A DNA stretch of 64,000 nucleotides from Methylobacterium sp. SyP6R (GTDB lineage: Bacteria > Pseudomonadota > Alphaproteobacteria > Rhizobiales > Beijerinckiaceae). Both the position numbers and the translations under genes were made by a program. Of this stretch, positions 26,324 to 40,297 are shown in pieces. The stretch is from positions 4,188,001 to 4,252,000 of the forward strand of contig NZ_JAAQRC020000001.1 in NCBI RefSeq assembly GCF_019216885.1. Reading direction: 5' to 3'. The notes below the pieces were generated by a model. It did no database searches, had not been told where the DNA came from, and worked only from the letters and a program-made list of their open reading frames with translations. Position 1 is the stretch's first letter. The number at the start of each line of letters is the position of its first letter.

Positions 26324-26894
26324 TCCGCATAAACCCGTCCTGCTCCTCGCCGGTGCTCTCTGCCTCGCCCTGGTCGCGGCCGGGGCGGCCGGCCAGGATG
26401 CCAATGACCAGGCCAAGGAGAAGGCCAAGGACCAGGCCAAGGAGAAGGCCAAGGACCAGGCCAAGGAGAAGGCGAAGCCCGCTTCGCCGATCTACGGCGT
26501 CACCGTCCCGGACGGCTTGCGCGACTGGCGCCTGATCGCCCCGGCGCTGGAGGATGCCCCGCTGAACGAATTGCGGGCGGTGCTCGGCAACGACCTCGCG
26601 GTGGCGGCCTATCGGGACGGTACGCGGCCGTTCCCGGACGGCACGGTCCTGGTGAAGCTCGCCTGGGAACGGATGCGCTCCCCCGACTTCGAGTCGGCCA
26701 CGGTCCCGGGCCGCGCCACGACGGTGCAGGTCATGGTCAAGGACTCCCGGCGCTATCCTGAGAGCGGCGGCTGGGGCTTCGGCCGCTTCGTCGACGGCCA
26801 GCCGGTCGACGCGGGCCAGCACGAGACCTGCTTTGCCTGCCACGAGGCGCGGGTGAGTGACCGCGACTTCGTCTTCACCCGCTATGCCCGATGA
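26313..26894 (+). CDS. cytochrome P460 family haem protein with Lys-rich repeats
   Basis: A 193-residue periplasmic protein. A signal peptide (LLLAGALCLALVAAGAAG) is followed by three exact 8-residue repeats DQAKEKAK coded by a 24-base tandem repeat (26406-26477), likely a charged linker. The P460 domain then runs to the end: YGVTVPDGLRDWRLIAPAL, ELRAVLGNDLAVAAYRDGTR, VKLAWERMRSPDFESATVPG, GWGFGRFVDG, and the c-type haem site CFACHEARVSDRDFVFTRYA close to the C-terminus. P460 proteins include hydroxylamine and cytochrome c'-beta members; the reaction here is not known. It overlaps the alpha/beta hydrolase gene, so both are in one operon. Confidence 0.88.
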   Translation: MASDPHKPVLLLAGALCLALVAAGAAGQDANDQAKEKAKDQAKEKAKDQAKEKAKPASPIYGVTVPDGLRDWRLIAPALEDAPLNELRAVLGNDLAVAAYRDGTRPFPDGTVLVKLAWERMRSPDFESATVPGRATTVQVMVKDSRRYPESGGWGFGRFVDGQPVDAGQHETCFACHEARVSDRDFVFTRYAR

Positions 26895-26970
26895 CGGTCC
26901 GACGCTCGGGCGGCGAGGGCGTCGCCGAGAATCGGGATCCCGGAGGGAGTGGTTCGCGACGATCGATGCT

Positions 26971-28035
26971 ATGACGGCCGGGTCGGGCGATGTGCGGACC
27001 ACGATGCTGACCCTCCGAGCCGGATTCTGGATCCTGGCGCCCGTCGCAGGCGCGCTGGCGGGCCTCGTCTACGGCCTTGCCTTCGACATCGAACCGCTGG
27101 TCTCCGCCATGCGCGGCGCGTTCATCGGGGCGCCCGTCCTGCTCTACGAGCGCGGCGTGCTCCTGCGGCGCTGGCGCGACCTGATCCGCCGGGCCGCGAC
27201 GCCGGTCTTCGGCCTGGCGACGCTCGCGACCTATATCGGCATGATCGTGCTCGGCAACGCGGTCGCCGGCACCATTCTCCACCGCGGCTTCGGCTACATG
27301 GCGAATGCCCAGGTGGCGATGCGGATGTCCGAGACCGGCTTCGCCTACGCCCTCGGCATCTCGGCGCTCGCCACCTTCGTCCTGCGCGTGCGCGACCTGA
27401 TGGGCCCGCGGGTCTTCGCCAGCCTCCTCGTCGGCCGCTACCACCGGGCGATCACCGAGGAGCGCATCTTCCTGTTCCTCGACGTGGCCGGCTCGACGCG
27501 CTTCGCCGAGGAGCACGGCGACCTGGCCGCCCAGGTCTGGCTCGGGGCGATCTTCGCCGCTTTGGCCGCGCCGGTGCGCCGCTCGCAGGGCTCGATCGAC
27601 GATTACATCGGCGACATGGCGCTGGTGAGCTGGTCGATGGATCGCGGTCTGCGGAATGCGGCCTGCCTGGACTGCGTGTTCGATTTCCTGCGCCTCGTCG
27701 AGGCGGATGCCGAACGCTGGACCGCCCGGTTCGGCCAGGTCCCGACCTTCCGCGCCGCCATCCATTGCGGCCCCGTCGTGACGGCGGAGATCGGGTTGGA
27801 GCGGCGCAAGATCGCGTATTTCGGCGACACGCTGAACACGACGAGCCGGCTCGAAGGGCTGGCGAAGGAACTCGGCGCCGGGATCGTCGTCTCGGGCGAT
27901 CTGCTCGACAGACTGGCCGAGCTGCCCCCGCACATGATCGTCTCCGATCTCGGCCTGCGCCCCTTGCGCGGCCGCAAGGAGCCGCTGCGGATCGCGGCGG
28001 TCCGTACCCGTGAAAGAGTGGGGAGCGGCCTGTAG
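26971..28035 (+). CDS. membrane class III adenylate/guanylate cyclase
   Basis: A 354-residue protein. The N-terminal half has four or five hydrophobic segments (AGFWILAPVAGALAGLVYGL, VFGLATLATYIGMIVLGNAV, ETGFAYALGISALATFVL). The cyclase domain begins at about residue 160: IFLFLDVAGSTRFAEEHGDL with the first metal Asp, IDDYIGDMALVSWSM with the second, then FRAAIHCGPVVTAEIGLERR and YFGDTLNTTSRLEGLAKELG, where the purine- and transition-state-binding residues lie. ATP versus GTP use is not clear. Start uncertain: 26884 (adds an Arg-rich 29 residues, overlapping the P460 gene) or 26971. Confidence 0.88.
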   Translation: MTAGSGDVRTTMLTLRAGFWILAPVAGALAGLVYGLAFDIEPLVSAMRGAFIGAPVLLYERGVLLRRWRDLIRRAATPVFGLATLATYIGMIVLGNAVAGTILHRGFGYMANAQVAMRMSETGFAYALGISALATFVLRVRDLMGPRVFASLLVGRYHRAITEERIFLFLDVAGSTRFAEEHGDLAAQVWLGAIFAALAAPVRRSQGSIDDYIGDMALVSWSMDRGLRNAACLDCVFDFLRLVEADAERWTARFGQVPTFRAAIHCGPVVTAEIGLERRKIAYFGDTLNTTSRLEGLAKELGAGIVVSGDLLDRLAELPPHMIVSDLGLRPLRGRKEPLRIAAVRTRERVGSGL

Positions 28036-28156
28036 GGTGGGGTTCAGGAGCCCTGCGTGCAGGGCCGTTCGGGAGAATGCGCGGGAGAAACAGAAGGCGC
28101 CGGTTTCCTCCTCTCCCCGCGGGCGGGGCTATGGCATTCTCACCTCTCGGTCGGAG

Positions 28157-28283
28157 TGATACGAAATCCGGAAGATCACTTCCGGATTTCGTATCATCAA
28201 CCCGCGCGGTGAAGCCGTAGGCTTCACACGCCTGAGCGATGCCGCTTTCCGCATCGCAAAGCGATCAATCGGAAAGCGTATGA
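28157..28283. repeat. palindromic repeat family A, copy 2
   Basis: Inverted relative to copy 1. It has a 16-base perfect stem ATACGAAATCCGGAAG/CTTCCGGATTTCGTAT (28159-28174, 28179-28194) with a four-base loop, then the GTGAAGCC/GGCTTCAC and CGCTTTCC/GGAAAGCG stems. It joins repeat B2 directly, sharing the bases TGA at 28281-28283. The preceding stretch from 28036 holds nothing else recognisable. Confidence 0.88.
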
Positions 28284-28455
28284 TACCAACGGTCGTCGAA
28301 AGCGACCTTTGGTACCGTTCTCGAATTTTCGCCAAGCCCGAGGTCCCGGACTTCTGGGCGTGGTGTCGACAATTCGAGATGGGTCGACGGCCCCGTCGAT
28401 CTCGGGCTTGCCCGAGATCGAAGCGATGCGTCAGCATCGTGGGCCGTTGGTATGA
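28281..28455. repeat. intergenic repeat family B, copy 2
   Basis: Same direction as copy 1 (20714-20872). Ends TGATACCAACGG and CCGTTGGTATGA are inverted repeats. It has a 16-base insertion near 28345 relative to copy 1, and shares the hairpin GATCTCGGGC...GCCCGAGATC in the right half. Confidence 0.86.
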
Positions 28456-28503
28456 CCCGTGCCGCGGATGCATCACCGCGGGCGAGCGCGACGCGCGTTG
28501 AGC

Positions 28504-28602
28504 AGACTTGCGTTGGCAGGCCAACGCTTCGTCCGCTTAGGTTCTTGGTCTGTCGCAGATTTTTGTCGTGAAACCGGCCGCCACTTTTGCGAAATCTGCT
28601 TA
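28504..28602. repeat. palindromic repeat family C, copy 2
   Basis: Inverted relative to copy 1 at 17557. Read on the minus strand it starts with TAAGCAGATTTCGC, and this TAA (28602-28600) is the stop codon of the neighbouring minus-strand gene, just as in copy 1. The GCGTTGGC/GCCAACGC hairpin is at its left end. Confidence 0.88.
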
Positions 28603-29583
28603 GTCCTTCGCCGGCTCGTCCTTACCCGGAACCTGAGTGATGCCGCCGATCACCCGGACCGGGCGGTTTCCCTCGGGCGGGGTCTTCCAGCCGCCGTCCT
28701 TGGCCTCCGCCGGCTTCGGCGGCGCGGCCTCGGCCGCCTTGGCGGGCGGAGCGGCCGGCTTCGCGGCGGGCTGCGGCGCCAGGGGCGGGACGAGGGCCGA
28801 GGGGGTCTCGATCTTCTCCGGCGGCTTGGTGCGGGCGGCGGTCTTGCGGGGCGCCTCGTGCTTGGCGCCCTCGGGGGCAACGCTCTCCCGGCGCGGCGCC
28901 GCGCCGGTGCGGGCGGCCGGGCTGTCGGGATTGAGGCCCATCGGGTTCGGTCCGGCGGCGCGCGGCATGCGCGGGGAGGGCGCTTCGGCCGGCGGCACGG
29001 CCTGGAGATCCTGCGGCGGCTGCGGACGGGCGGCGACGCGGCGCTCCTCCGGCCGGCGCTCGACCGGCGGCAGCGGCTCGGCCCGGGAGAGCGGCACGGG
29101 GGCGTAGGTCCCGCCGTCGCGCCAGGCGTTGTCGCGCCGGGGAGGTTCGCGGAACGCGTCGTCCCGCGGCCAGGGCTGGCGCGCCTCGGCCTCGGTCCAG
29201 CCGTAGCCCGGCCGCCGGCCGCCCGGGACCGTGCCGGGGGGAATCAGCGGCGCCTCCAGGCGCTCGCGGTCGAGGATGCGGCCGGTGCGGGCATCCACGA
29301 CCAGCTGCACCCGGTTGCCCCAGGGGCTGTCGGCCTCGACCCGGTAGGTCTCGCCGTCGAAGCGCGGATGAGTCATGCCGGTGAAGCCGGCCCGGCCGAG
29401 GCGGAAGATCACCGCCCGCGGCGGCAGGATCACGGCGTCCTCGTCCTCGACGGTGAAGCCGTAGCCCTGCGCCCGCGCAGGACCGGTCGGCACCGCTCCC
29501 GCGAGCAGCGTGGCGGCGAGCGCAGCCATGAGCGCCGCGCCCGTCACGGACCGCTTATCCGTCTTCGACGGCAGTGCAGTCAT
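28600..29583 (-). CDS. secreted proline-rich hypothetical protein
   Basis: A 327-residue protein with a signal peptide (ALMAALAATLLAGAVPTGPA, cleavage near ARAQG). Residues about 45-120 form a small globular part (DAVILPPRAVIFRLGRAGF, FDGETYRVEADSPWGNRVQL, VVDARTGRILDRE) that looks like the PepSY-type fold seen in many alphaproteobacterial envelope proteins. The rest, about 200 residues, is Pro/Ala/Arg/Lys-rich and probably unstructured. ATG at 29583. The stop is inside repeat C2. It is divergent from the gene at 29767. Function unknown. Confidence 0.75.
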   Translation of the reverse strand: MTALPSKTDKRSVTGAALMAALAATLLAGAVPTGPARAQGYGFTVEDEDAVILPPRAVIFRLGRAGFTGMTHPRFDGETYRVEADSPWGNRVQLVVDARTGRILDRERLEAPLIPPGTVPGGRRPGYGWTEAEARQPWPRDDAFREPPRRDNAWRDGGTYAPVPLSRAEPLPPVERRPEERRVAARPQPPQDLQAVPPAEAPSPRMPRAAGPNPMGLNPDSPAARTGAAPRRESVAPEGAKHEAPRKTAARTKPPEKIETPSALVPPLAPQPAAKPAAPPAKAAEAAPPKPAEAKDGGWKTPPEGNRPVRVIGGITQVPGKDEPAKD

Positions 29584-29766
29584 CGTCCCGCATTCCCTTG
29601 TTTCCGGGGTCGTGTCGGGGGGTGAGCCCCGCATTCCCCTCGTGCTCGGACAAAGTTCTGTTAACCGTGGGAATGAGGCGGGATTGCGGGAGCGGGGCCG
29701 TCGTGGGCATCGCCTTTCGGGTAAAGGACTGACAGGCGACCGATCGCCCGTCCCGGAGACCCCACC

Positions 29767-30387
29767 ATGTCGCGTCTGCTGCCCGCCTGCCTCGCCGCCC
29801 TCCTGCTTGTGCCCGGCGTCGCCCGTGCCGAGGACAGGCTGCCGACGATCCCGCCGGCCCAGTACAGCCCGGAGCAGAAGCAGGCCGCGGAGGCCTTCGA
29901 GGCCACCCGCAAGACCCCGGTCTTCGGGCCGTTCGAGCCGCTGATGCACTCGCCCGAGGTGATGAGCCTCGCCCGCTCGATGGGCGACTACCTGCGCTAC
30001 AAGCCGAAGATCGGCACCACGCTCTCGGAACTCGTCATCCTGGTCAATGCCCGTCACTGGACGCAGGATTACGAGTGGTACGTCCACGCGCCGATCGCCA
30101 AGAAGGTCGGCATCGCGCCGGAGACCATCGCGGCGATCCGCGACGGCCGGCGCCCGACCGGCCTGCCGGAGGACCAGGAGACGGCTTACGACTTCACCGC
30201 CGAGCTGTTGCAGAACAAGCGGGTCTCGGACGCGACCTTCGCCCGGGCCGAAAAGCTCTTCGGCAAGCCGGGCGTCGTCGATCTCACGGCGGTGAGCGGC
30301 TACTACACCTTCCTGGCGATGGAGCTGAACGTCGCTCGCTATCCGCTGCCGAAGGACGGCACGCCGCTGCCGCGCCTGCCGGAGTGA
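29767..30387 (+). CDS. secreted carboxymuconolactone decarboxylase-like protein
   Basis: A 206-residue protein with a signal peptide (LLPACLAALLLVPGVARAED). The all-helical AhpD/CMD fold follows: FGPFEPLMHSPEVMSLARSM, TTLSELVILVNARHWTQDYE, WYVHAPIAKKVGIAPETIAA, and DFTAELLQNKRVSDATF. The usual AhpD CxxC pair is absent: the equivalent site reads ARHWTQDYEW with His but no Cys, as in the non-redox CMD branch. Export to the periplasm is unusual compared with the cytoplasmic enzyme. Substrate unknown. Confidence 0.85.
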   Translation: MSRLLPACLAALLLVPGVARAEDRLPTIPPAQYSPEQKQAAEAFEATRKTPVFGPFEPLMHSPEVMSLARSMGDYLRYKPKIGTTLSELVILVNARHWTQDYEWYVHAPIAKKVGIAPETIAAIRDGRRPTGLPEDQETAYDFTAELLQNKRVSDATFARAEKLFGKPGVVDLTAVSGYYTFLAMELNVARYPLPKDGTPLPRLPE

Positions 30388-30398
30388 GCCTGACCGGG

Positions 30399-30420
30399 GA
30401 TCGGCCACGGCCGGCCGATC
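30399..30420. terminator. hairpin between convergent genes
   Basis: An 8-base stem GATCGGCC/GGCCGATC with a six-base loop lies between the stop at 30387 and the TonB receptor stop at 30438. It could end transcription from both sides; no long U-run is present. Confidence 0.5.
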
Positions 30421-30437
30421 ACCCGGACGCGGGACCG

Positions 30438-32597
30438 CTACATCCGCGCCGTGAGCGTCGCGAGAACCGAGAACGGCGCCCCCGGGATGTTGTTGAACTG
30501 GTTGAACGGCGCCTCGATGTACCGGGCGTCGGTCAGGTTCTTCAGGTTCAGCGAGAACCGGGCGTGCTCGTTGAGGTCGTAGAAGACCGCGGCGTCGACG
30601 CGGGTATAGGCACCGACCTTGTAGGTGTTGGTGATGTCGCCGAAGCGCGAGCCGACATGGGTCACGCCGGCACCGATTCCGAGCCCGCGCCAGGGCCCTT
30701 CCTGGACCTGGTAGGTGGTCCAGACGCTGCCGCTGACCTGAGGCGCACCGTCGAGGCGGTTGCCGACCGGAATGGTGGTGTCGCGCGTCACCCGGGCATC
30801 GGTGTAGCCGATGCCGCCGATGACCTTCCAGCCCGGCAGGATCGTGCCGGCGAGGTCCGCCTCGACGCCCTTCGAGCGCTGCTGCCCGGTGATGATCGAG
30901 AAGCCGCTATTGACTGGATCGTTGGCCGAGACGTTGTTGCGGGTGATGTCGAACACCGAGGCGGTCAGGCTCAGGTCGGGCGAGAGGTCGAAGCGGGTCC
31001 CGACTTCGATCTGCTCGCCGGTCTCCGGCGGCGGGTTGGCGACGCCGAGGACGTTCGCCGTCTGCGGCTTGAACGAGGTCGTGTAGCTCGCGTAGAGCGC
31101 CAGCGGCTCGGCCACCCGGTAGATCAAGCCGACCCGCGGCGAGATGCCGGAGAGTTCCTGCTCCGGCGGGATCGTGCGCGAGGTCGGCGTGCGGCTGAAA
31201 TAGAACTGGTTGCCGGTGTCGTAGCGCACCCCGAGCAGCAATTGCAGCCCGTAGCCGAGCTCGATCTGATCCTGGGCGTAGAGCCCGGTCAGCTCGTTCT
31301 TCTGCTTCAGGTCGCTCTGCAGCGACAGCGCCCCCGGCAGGGCCAGGCCCGGGACCGGGTCGAAGAAGCTCACCGAGGCGAGCGGCCCCTGCGTGGTGAC
31401 GGCCCGCCGGTAGCCGTTGAAGTACTCGATGCCGACGAGTGCGGTGTGGCGCAGGCCCAGGAAGTCGAACTTGGCCACCAGCTCGGTCTGGCTGTCGACG
31501 GACGCGTAGGTCGAGGTGGCGGCGGTGGTGCGGCGCTGGACCGTGAGGCCGTTCGCCGAGAGGCCGGTGGCGCGGGACGCGAATGCGTCGAAGCTGCCGC
31601 TCTGGGCGTTCAGCACCTGGCGCAAAGTCAGGTTCTCGCTGAAGTCGTGCTCGATCTTCAGCGTGCCGAAATTGGCGTTGGCGTTGTAGCGCGAGAACGG
31701 CTCGCCGTAATAACGCGAGATGTTGTCGAGCGGCACCCGGCCGTTCCGGGTGATCAATCCCTCGTCATAGACCGTGTCCTGCCGGGTGAACTCGCCGATG
31801 AACGAGACCCGGGTATCCGGGCTCGGGTTCCAGGTGATGGCGGGCGCGGCGAAGAAGCGGGAATTGTCGCGGCCGGCGAGATCGCGGAACGTCGGGTCGA
31901 CCTGCGTCGCGACGCTGAGGCGGGCGGCGAGCCCGTCGGCGCCCGGCACCGGGCCGGAGACCGAGCCCTGCACCCGCCGGAAGCCGAAGCTGCCGCCCTG
32001 GATGCTGGCATCCGCCGTCGGCACCAGGCTCGGCTGGCGGGTGACGATGTTGATGACGCCGCCCGGATCGCCGCGGCCGTACAGCACCGAGGCCGGGCCC
32101 TTCAGCACCTCGATCCGCTCGACATCGGCGAGGTCGCGCTGGACCGGATAGAAGTTGCTGGCCTGGTTCATGAACACGCCGTCGATGGCGTAGGTCTGGG
32201 TCCGGAAGCCGCGGATGATGAAGGTGTCGCTGCGGCCCTGGATCGTGCCGCCCGGCTGCACGTTGCTGACGTTGAACAGCGCGTCGGCGAGCCGCGTCTC
32301 GGCACGGTCGACGATCACCTCGCGCGGCACGACGTTGACGGTCTGGGGCAGGTCGCGGAGCGCCGTGTCGGTCTTGGTGGCGGTGGCGCTGCGGGTCGCG
32401 CGGTAGCCCTGAACCGGACCGGTCGCGGTCTCCCGGAAGGCCGGCGCGCCGGCCACCGTGATCGTGTCGAGGGCGATGGCTTCGCCGGATTCCTGCGCGT
32501 CCGCTCCCCCGGCCGCGAGGATCGGCGCCACCCCCGCGAGCAGCGCGAGGAACAGCGGCGACCGGCGCCGGACCGCGGGGCAGGGGGGTGAGCGCAC
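30438..32597 (-). CDS. TonB-dependent siderophore receptor
   Basis: An outer-membrane receptor of about 719 residues for ferric siderophores. Signal peptide (PLFLALLAGVAPILAAGGAD); TonB-box-like segment ALDTITVAGAPA; plug domain with ALRDLPQTVNVVPREVI, TFIIRGFRTQTYAIDGVFM and VERIEVLKGPASVLYGRGDP then GGVINIVTRQP; barrel to the end with LTGLYAQDQIELGYGLQLLL, LALYASYTTSFKPQT, KGVEADLAGTILPGWKVIGG and LNLKNLTDARYIEAP. This is the FhuA/FpvA-like siderophore subfamily. A GTG at 32597 with GAGG upstream is preferred; ATG 32654 would add 19 residues. No clear Fur box was recognised upstream. Confidence 0.9.
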   Translation of the reverse strand: MRSPPCPAVRRRSPLFLALLAGVAPILAAGGADAQESGEAIALDTITVAGAPAFRETATGPVQGYRATRSATATKTDTALRDLPQTVNVVPREVIVDRAETRLADALFNVSNVQPGGTIQGRSDTFIIRGFRTQTYAIDGVFMNQASNFYPVQRDLADVERIEVLKGPASVLYGRGDPGGVINIVTRQPSLVPTADASIQGGSFGFRRVQGSVSGPVPGADGLAARLSVATQVDPTFRDLAGRDNSRFFAAPAITWNPSPDTRVSFIGEFTRQDTVYDEGLITRNGRVPLDNISRYYGEPFSRYNANANFGTLKIEHDFSENLTLRQVLNAQSGSFDAFASRATGLSANGLTVQRRTTAATSTYASVDSQTELVAKFDFLGLRHTALVGIEYFNGYRRAVTTQGPLASVSFFDPVPGLALPGALSLQSDLKQKNELTGLYAQDQIELGYGLQLLLGVRYDTGNQFYFSRTPTSRTIPPEQELSGISPRVGLIYRVAEPLALYASYTTSFKPQTANVLGVANPPPETGEQIEVGTRFDLSPDLSLTASVFDITRNNVSANDPVNSGFSIITGQQRSKGVEADLAGTILPGWKVIGGIGYTDARVTRDTTIPVGNRLDGAPQVSGSVWTTYQVQEGPWRGLGIGAGVTHVGSRFGDITNTYKVGAYTRVDAAVFYDLNEHARFSLNLKNLTDARYIEAPFNQFNNIPGAPFSVLATLTARM

Positions 32598-32971
32598 GGG
32601 GACCTCGGGTGGAAGGAATGGCTTCCTGCGGCGTAATCGCCCGGTCAGCGGCAATCAATCGCCTCATCCCGCTAAGGTCTGGAACGATTCCAGGGCCGGT
32701 CGCAATCGTCCGTCCTGTTGCCTTTGCGCATCTTCCGCAATGTTCGTCATGGGGCGGAAGCGGTGGACAACTCGGCCTCCACTGCATAAATTAGAATAGA
32801 TACAAAAAGAACCGAGGACTTGCACGCCATCGGGCCTCGACATCCCACCGCCCCGGTTCCGCCCGGCCTGGGACCCGAACGAAAGCGGGACCCGCCCCGG
32901 AAGGAGCGGATCCCGCATGTCGTCGATGACAATCCGGACCGGCGGGGAAGCGCCCCGCCGCCGACCCCCGT
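32598..32971. other. intergenic region upstream of the TonB receptor
   Basis: Holds the receptor promoter and the gltD terminator (32879-32916). A small dyad CTGGAA/TTCCAG with loop CGA lies near 32681-32695, and 32786-32812 is unusually AT-rich for this genome; either may be regulatory. No gene is seen. Confidence 0.4.
32879..32916 (-). terminator. rho-independent terminator after gltD
   Basis: On the minus strand a 14-base stem (32903-32916 with 32885-32898, two G-T wobbles, loop TTCC) is followed by TTTCGTT. It starts 56 bases after the gltD stop and probably ends the gltB-to-gltD operon. Confidence 0.75.
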
Positions 32972-34396
<1,425 letters not shown>

Positions 34397-34441
34397 CGGT
34401 GAAGTGCTCAGTTCATGAAGTGATCGGGCCGACGGTGGGTC

Positions 34442-35044
34442 TCAAGCGACCCCGGCGACGGTGGCGGATGTGGGGAGCGCATCCCCGCAGCGGGTGAGCC
34501 AGGCCCGGATGGCGGGCCGGGCCGAGAGATCGAATCCGCCCTCGTCGGCGAATTGCGTATAGGCGAAGAGTGCGACATCCGCGATGCTGACCGCACTCCC
34601 GACGAACCAGTCGGCGGCGGTCAAGTGTCGCTCCATCCGGTCGAGGGCGGCTTCGCCCCCGGCGACCTTCTTCGGGTCGCGGGTCTCGGCCGGTTCGCCC
34701 TCGTAGCGCATGTGGAAGCGGCAGACCGCGATGGTCGGCTCGTGGCTGTACTGTTCCCAGAACAGCCATTCGTCGATCTTCGCTTGGGTCCAAGCGTCGT
34801 CCGGAAGCAGGGCGGAGCCGCGGGCGAGGTATCGGATGATCGCGTTCGACTGGGCGAGCATCCGCCGGTCCGGGAACTCGACGCCCGGGACCTGGCCGGC
34901 GGGGAAGCGGGCCAGATATTCGGGCGTGCGGCTCTCACCCTTCATGATGTCGACCGGGATCCAGTCATAGGCGAGCCCGAGGTGATCGGCGACGTACCGC
35001 ACCTTCAGGCAGTTGCCCGACATCATGTCGCCGTAGACCTTCAC
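34442..35044 (-). CDS. glutathione S-transferase
   Basis: A 200-residue cytosolic GST. N-terminal thioredoxin-like domain: KVYGDMMSGNCLKVRYVADH (Ser/Asn/Cys region where the catalytic residue lies), FPAGQVPGVEFPDRRMLAQS with the cis-Pro and NAIIRYLARGSALLP for glutathione binding. The C-terminal helical domain has ADWFVGSAVSIADVALFAYT, the N-capping box motif. It sits between brnA and gltD in the same direction, with 15 bases to brnA; nothing suggests a direct role in glutamate synthesis. Substrate unknown. Confidence 0.9.
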   Translation of the reverse strand: MKVYGDMMSGNCLKVRYVADHLGLAYDWIPVDIMKGESRTPEYLARFPAGQVPGVEFPDRRMLAQSNAIIRYLARGSALLPDDAWTQAKIDEWLFWEQYSHEPTIAVCRFHMRYEGEPAETRDPKKVAGGEAALDRMERHLTAADWFVGSAVSIADVALFAYTQFADEGGFDLSARPAIRAWLTRCGDALPTSATVAGVA

Positions 35045-35059
35045 CTCTGGGAGCTCCCT

Positions 35060-35350
35060 TTACTCAGTGTCATGAAGGCTGTCGTGCCGTCTCAGCCATT
35101 GCCGTAACGCCGTATCGAGAACCATCTCCCAATTATCCCCGAAGGCACGGAAGCGATCGACCAGCTCGACCGGCAGCGATACGGTTTCGAGTCGACCGCT
35201 CTCGCCGGCGTGACGGCCGCGGCGGATCAGCCTGCCGCCTTCGTAGTGGAAGGCGCGCTCGGCCATCTCATCGGTGAGTTCCGGCGCGTCGTCCGGGTCG
35301 TGCCAGGTCTCACCCGAGGAGGTGAGCGTATCGTGCTTGCTCGCGCTCAT
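35060..35350 (-). CDS. brnA: BrnA-family antitoxin
   Basis: A 96-residue protein. The C-terminal half carries the ribbon-helix-helix motif used for DNA binding: ETVSLPVELVDRFRAFGDNW then EMVLDTALRQWLRR. The middle has DDAPELTDEMAERAFHYEGG, common in BrnA. BrnA neutralises BrnT and represses the pair. The start at 35350 has GAGGAAGG upstream on the minus strand and overlaps the end of brnT by 41 bases, a normal arrangement for the module. Confidence 0.86.
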   Translation of the reverse strand: MSASKHDTLTSSGETWHDPDDAPELTDEMAERAFHYEGGRLIRRGRHAGESGRLETVSLPVELVDRFRAFGDNWEMVLDTALRQWLRRHDSLHDTE

Positions 35351-35582
35351 TGGCCTTCCTCATGCTGATGATTCGCCGGTCGCTTCCGCGGTCGGTCCAC
35401 ACGACGACAACCATGCGGCCGTCGAGACGGCCATAGGTCAGCGTGCGTACCTCTCCGTAGTCTGCCCGCGTATCCTCGACCTCGAACACGCGGCCGGCAA
35501 ATACCTCCTCACAACGCGCGAAGTCCAAGCCCCGCTCATGCAGGGTCCGCTCCCGCTTGGCCGGGTCGTAGACGAGTGTCAC
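35310..35582 (-). CDS. brnT: BrnT-family ribonuclease toxin
   Basis: A 90-residue RelE-fold toxin. The BrnT pattern is complete: VYDPAKRERTLHERGLDFAR at the start, VFAGRVFEVEDTRADYGEVR, then LTYGRLDGRMVVVVWTDRGS and RRIISMRKANEREQARY. The Arg/Lys residues in RIISMRKAN are in the catalytic region. BrnT cuts RNA and is held by BrnA. It begins 23 bases after the gltB stop, so it is read from the gltB operon or from its own promoter inside gltB. Confidence 0.9.
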   Translation of the reverse strand: MTLVYDPAKRERTLHERGLDFARCEEVFAGRVFEVEDTRADYGEVRTLTYGRLDGRMVVVVWTDRGSDRRIISMRKANEREQARYAHLLG

Positions 35583-35605
35583 GGCCCGGCCTCACGGATG
35601 CGTCG

Positions 35606-40297
<4,692 letters not shown>

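Noticed and set aside
26406..26477. A regular repeat that at first looked like a CRISPR or satellite array.
   Set aside because: Units are directly adjacent with no spacers and are in frame, coding DQAKEKAK; it is an internal protein repeat.
30075..32591. An 838-codon open frame on the plus strand.
   Set aside because: Antisense to the TonB receptor, whose plug and barrel are unmistakable.
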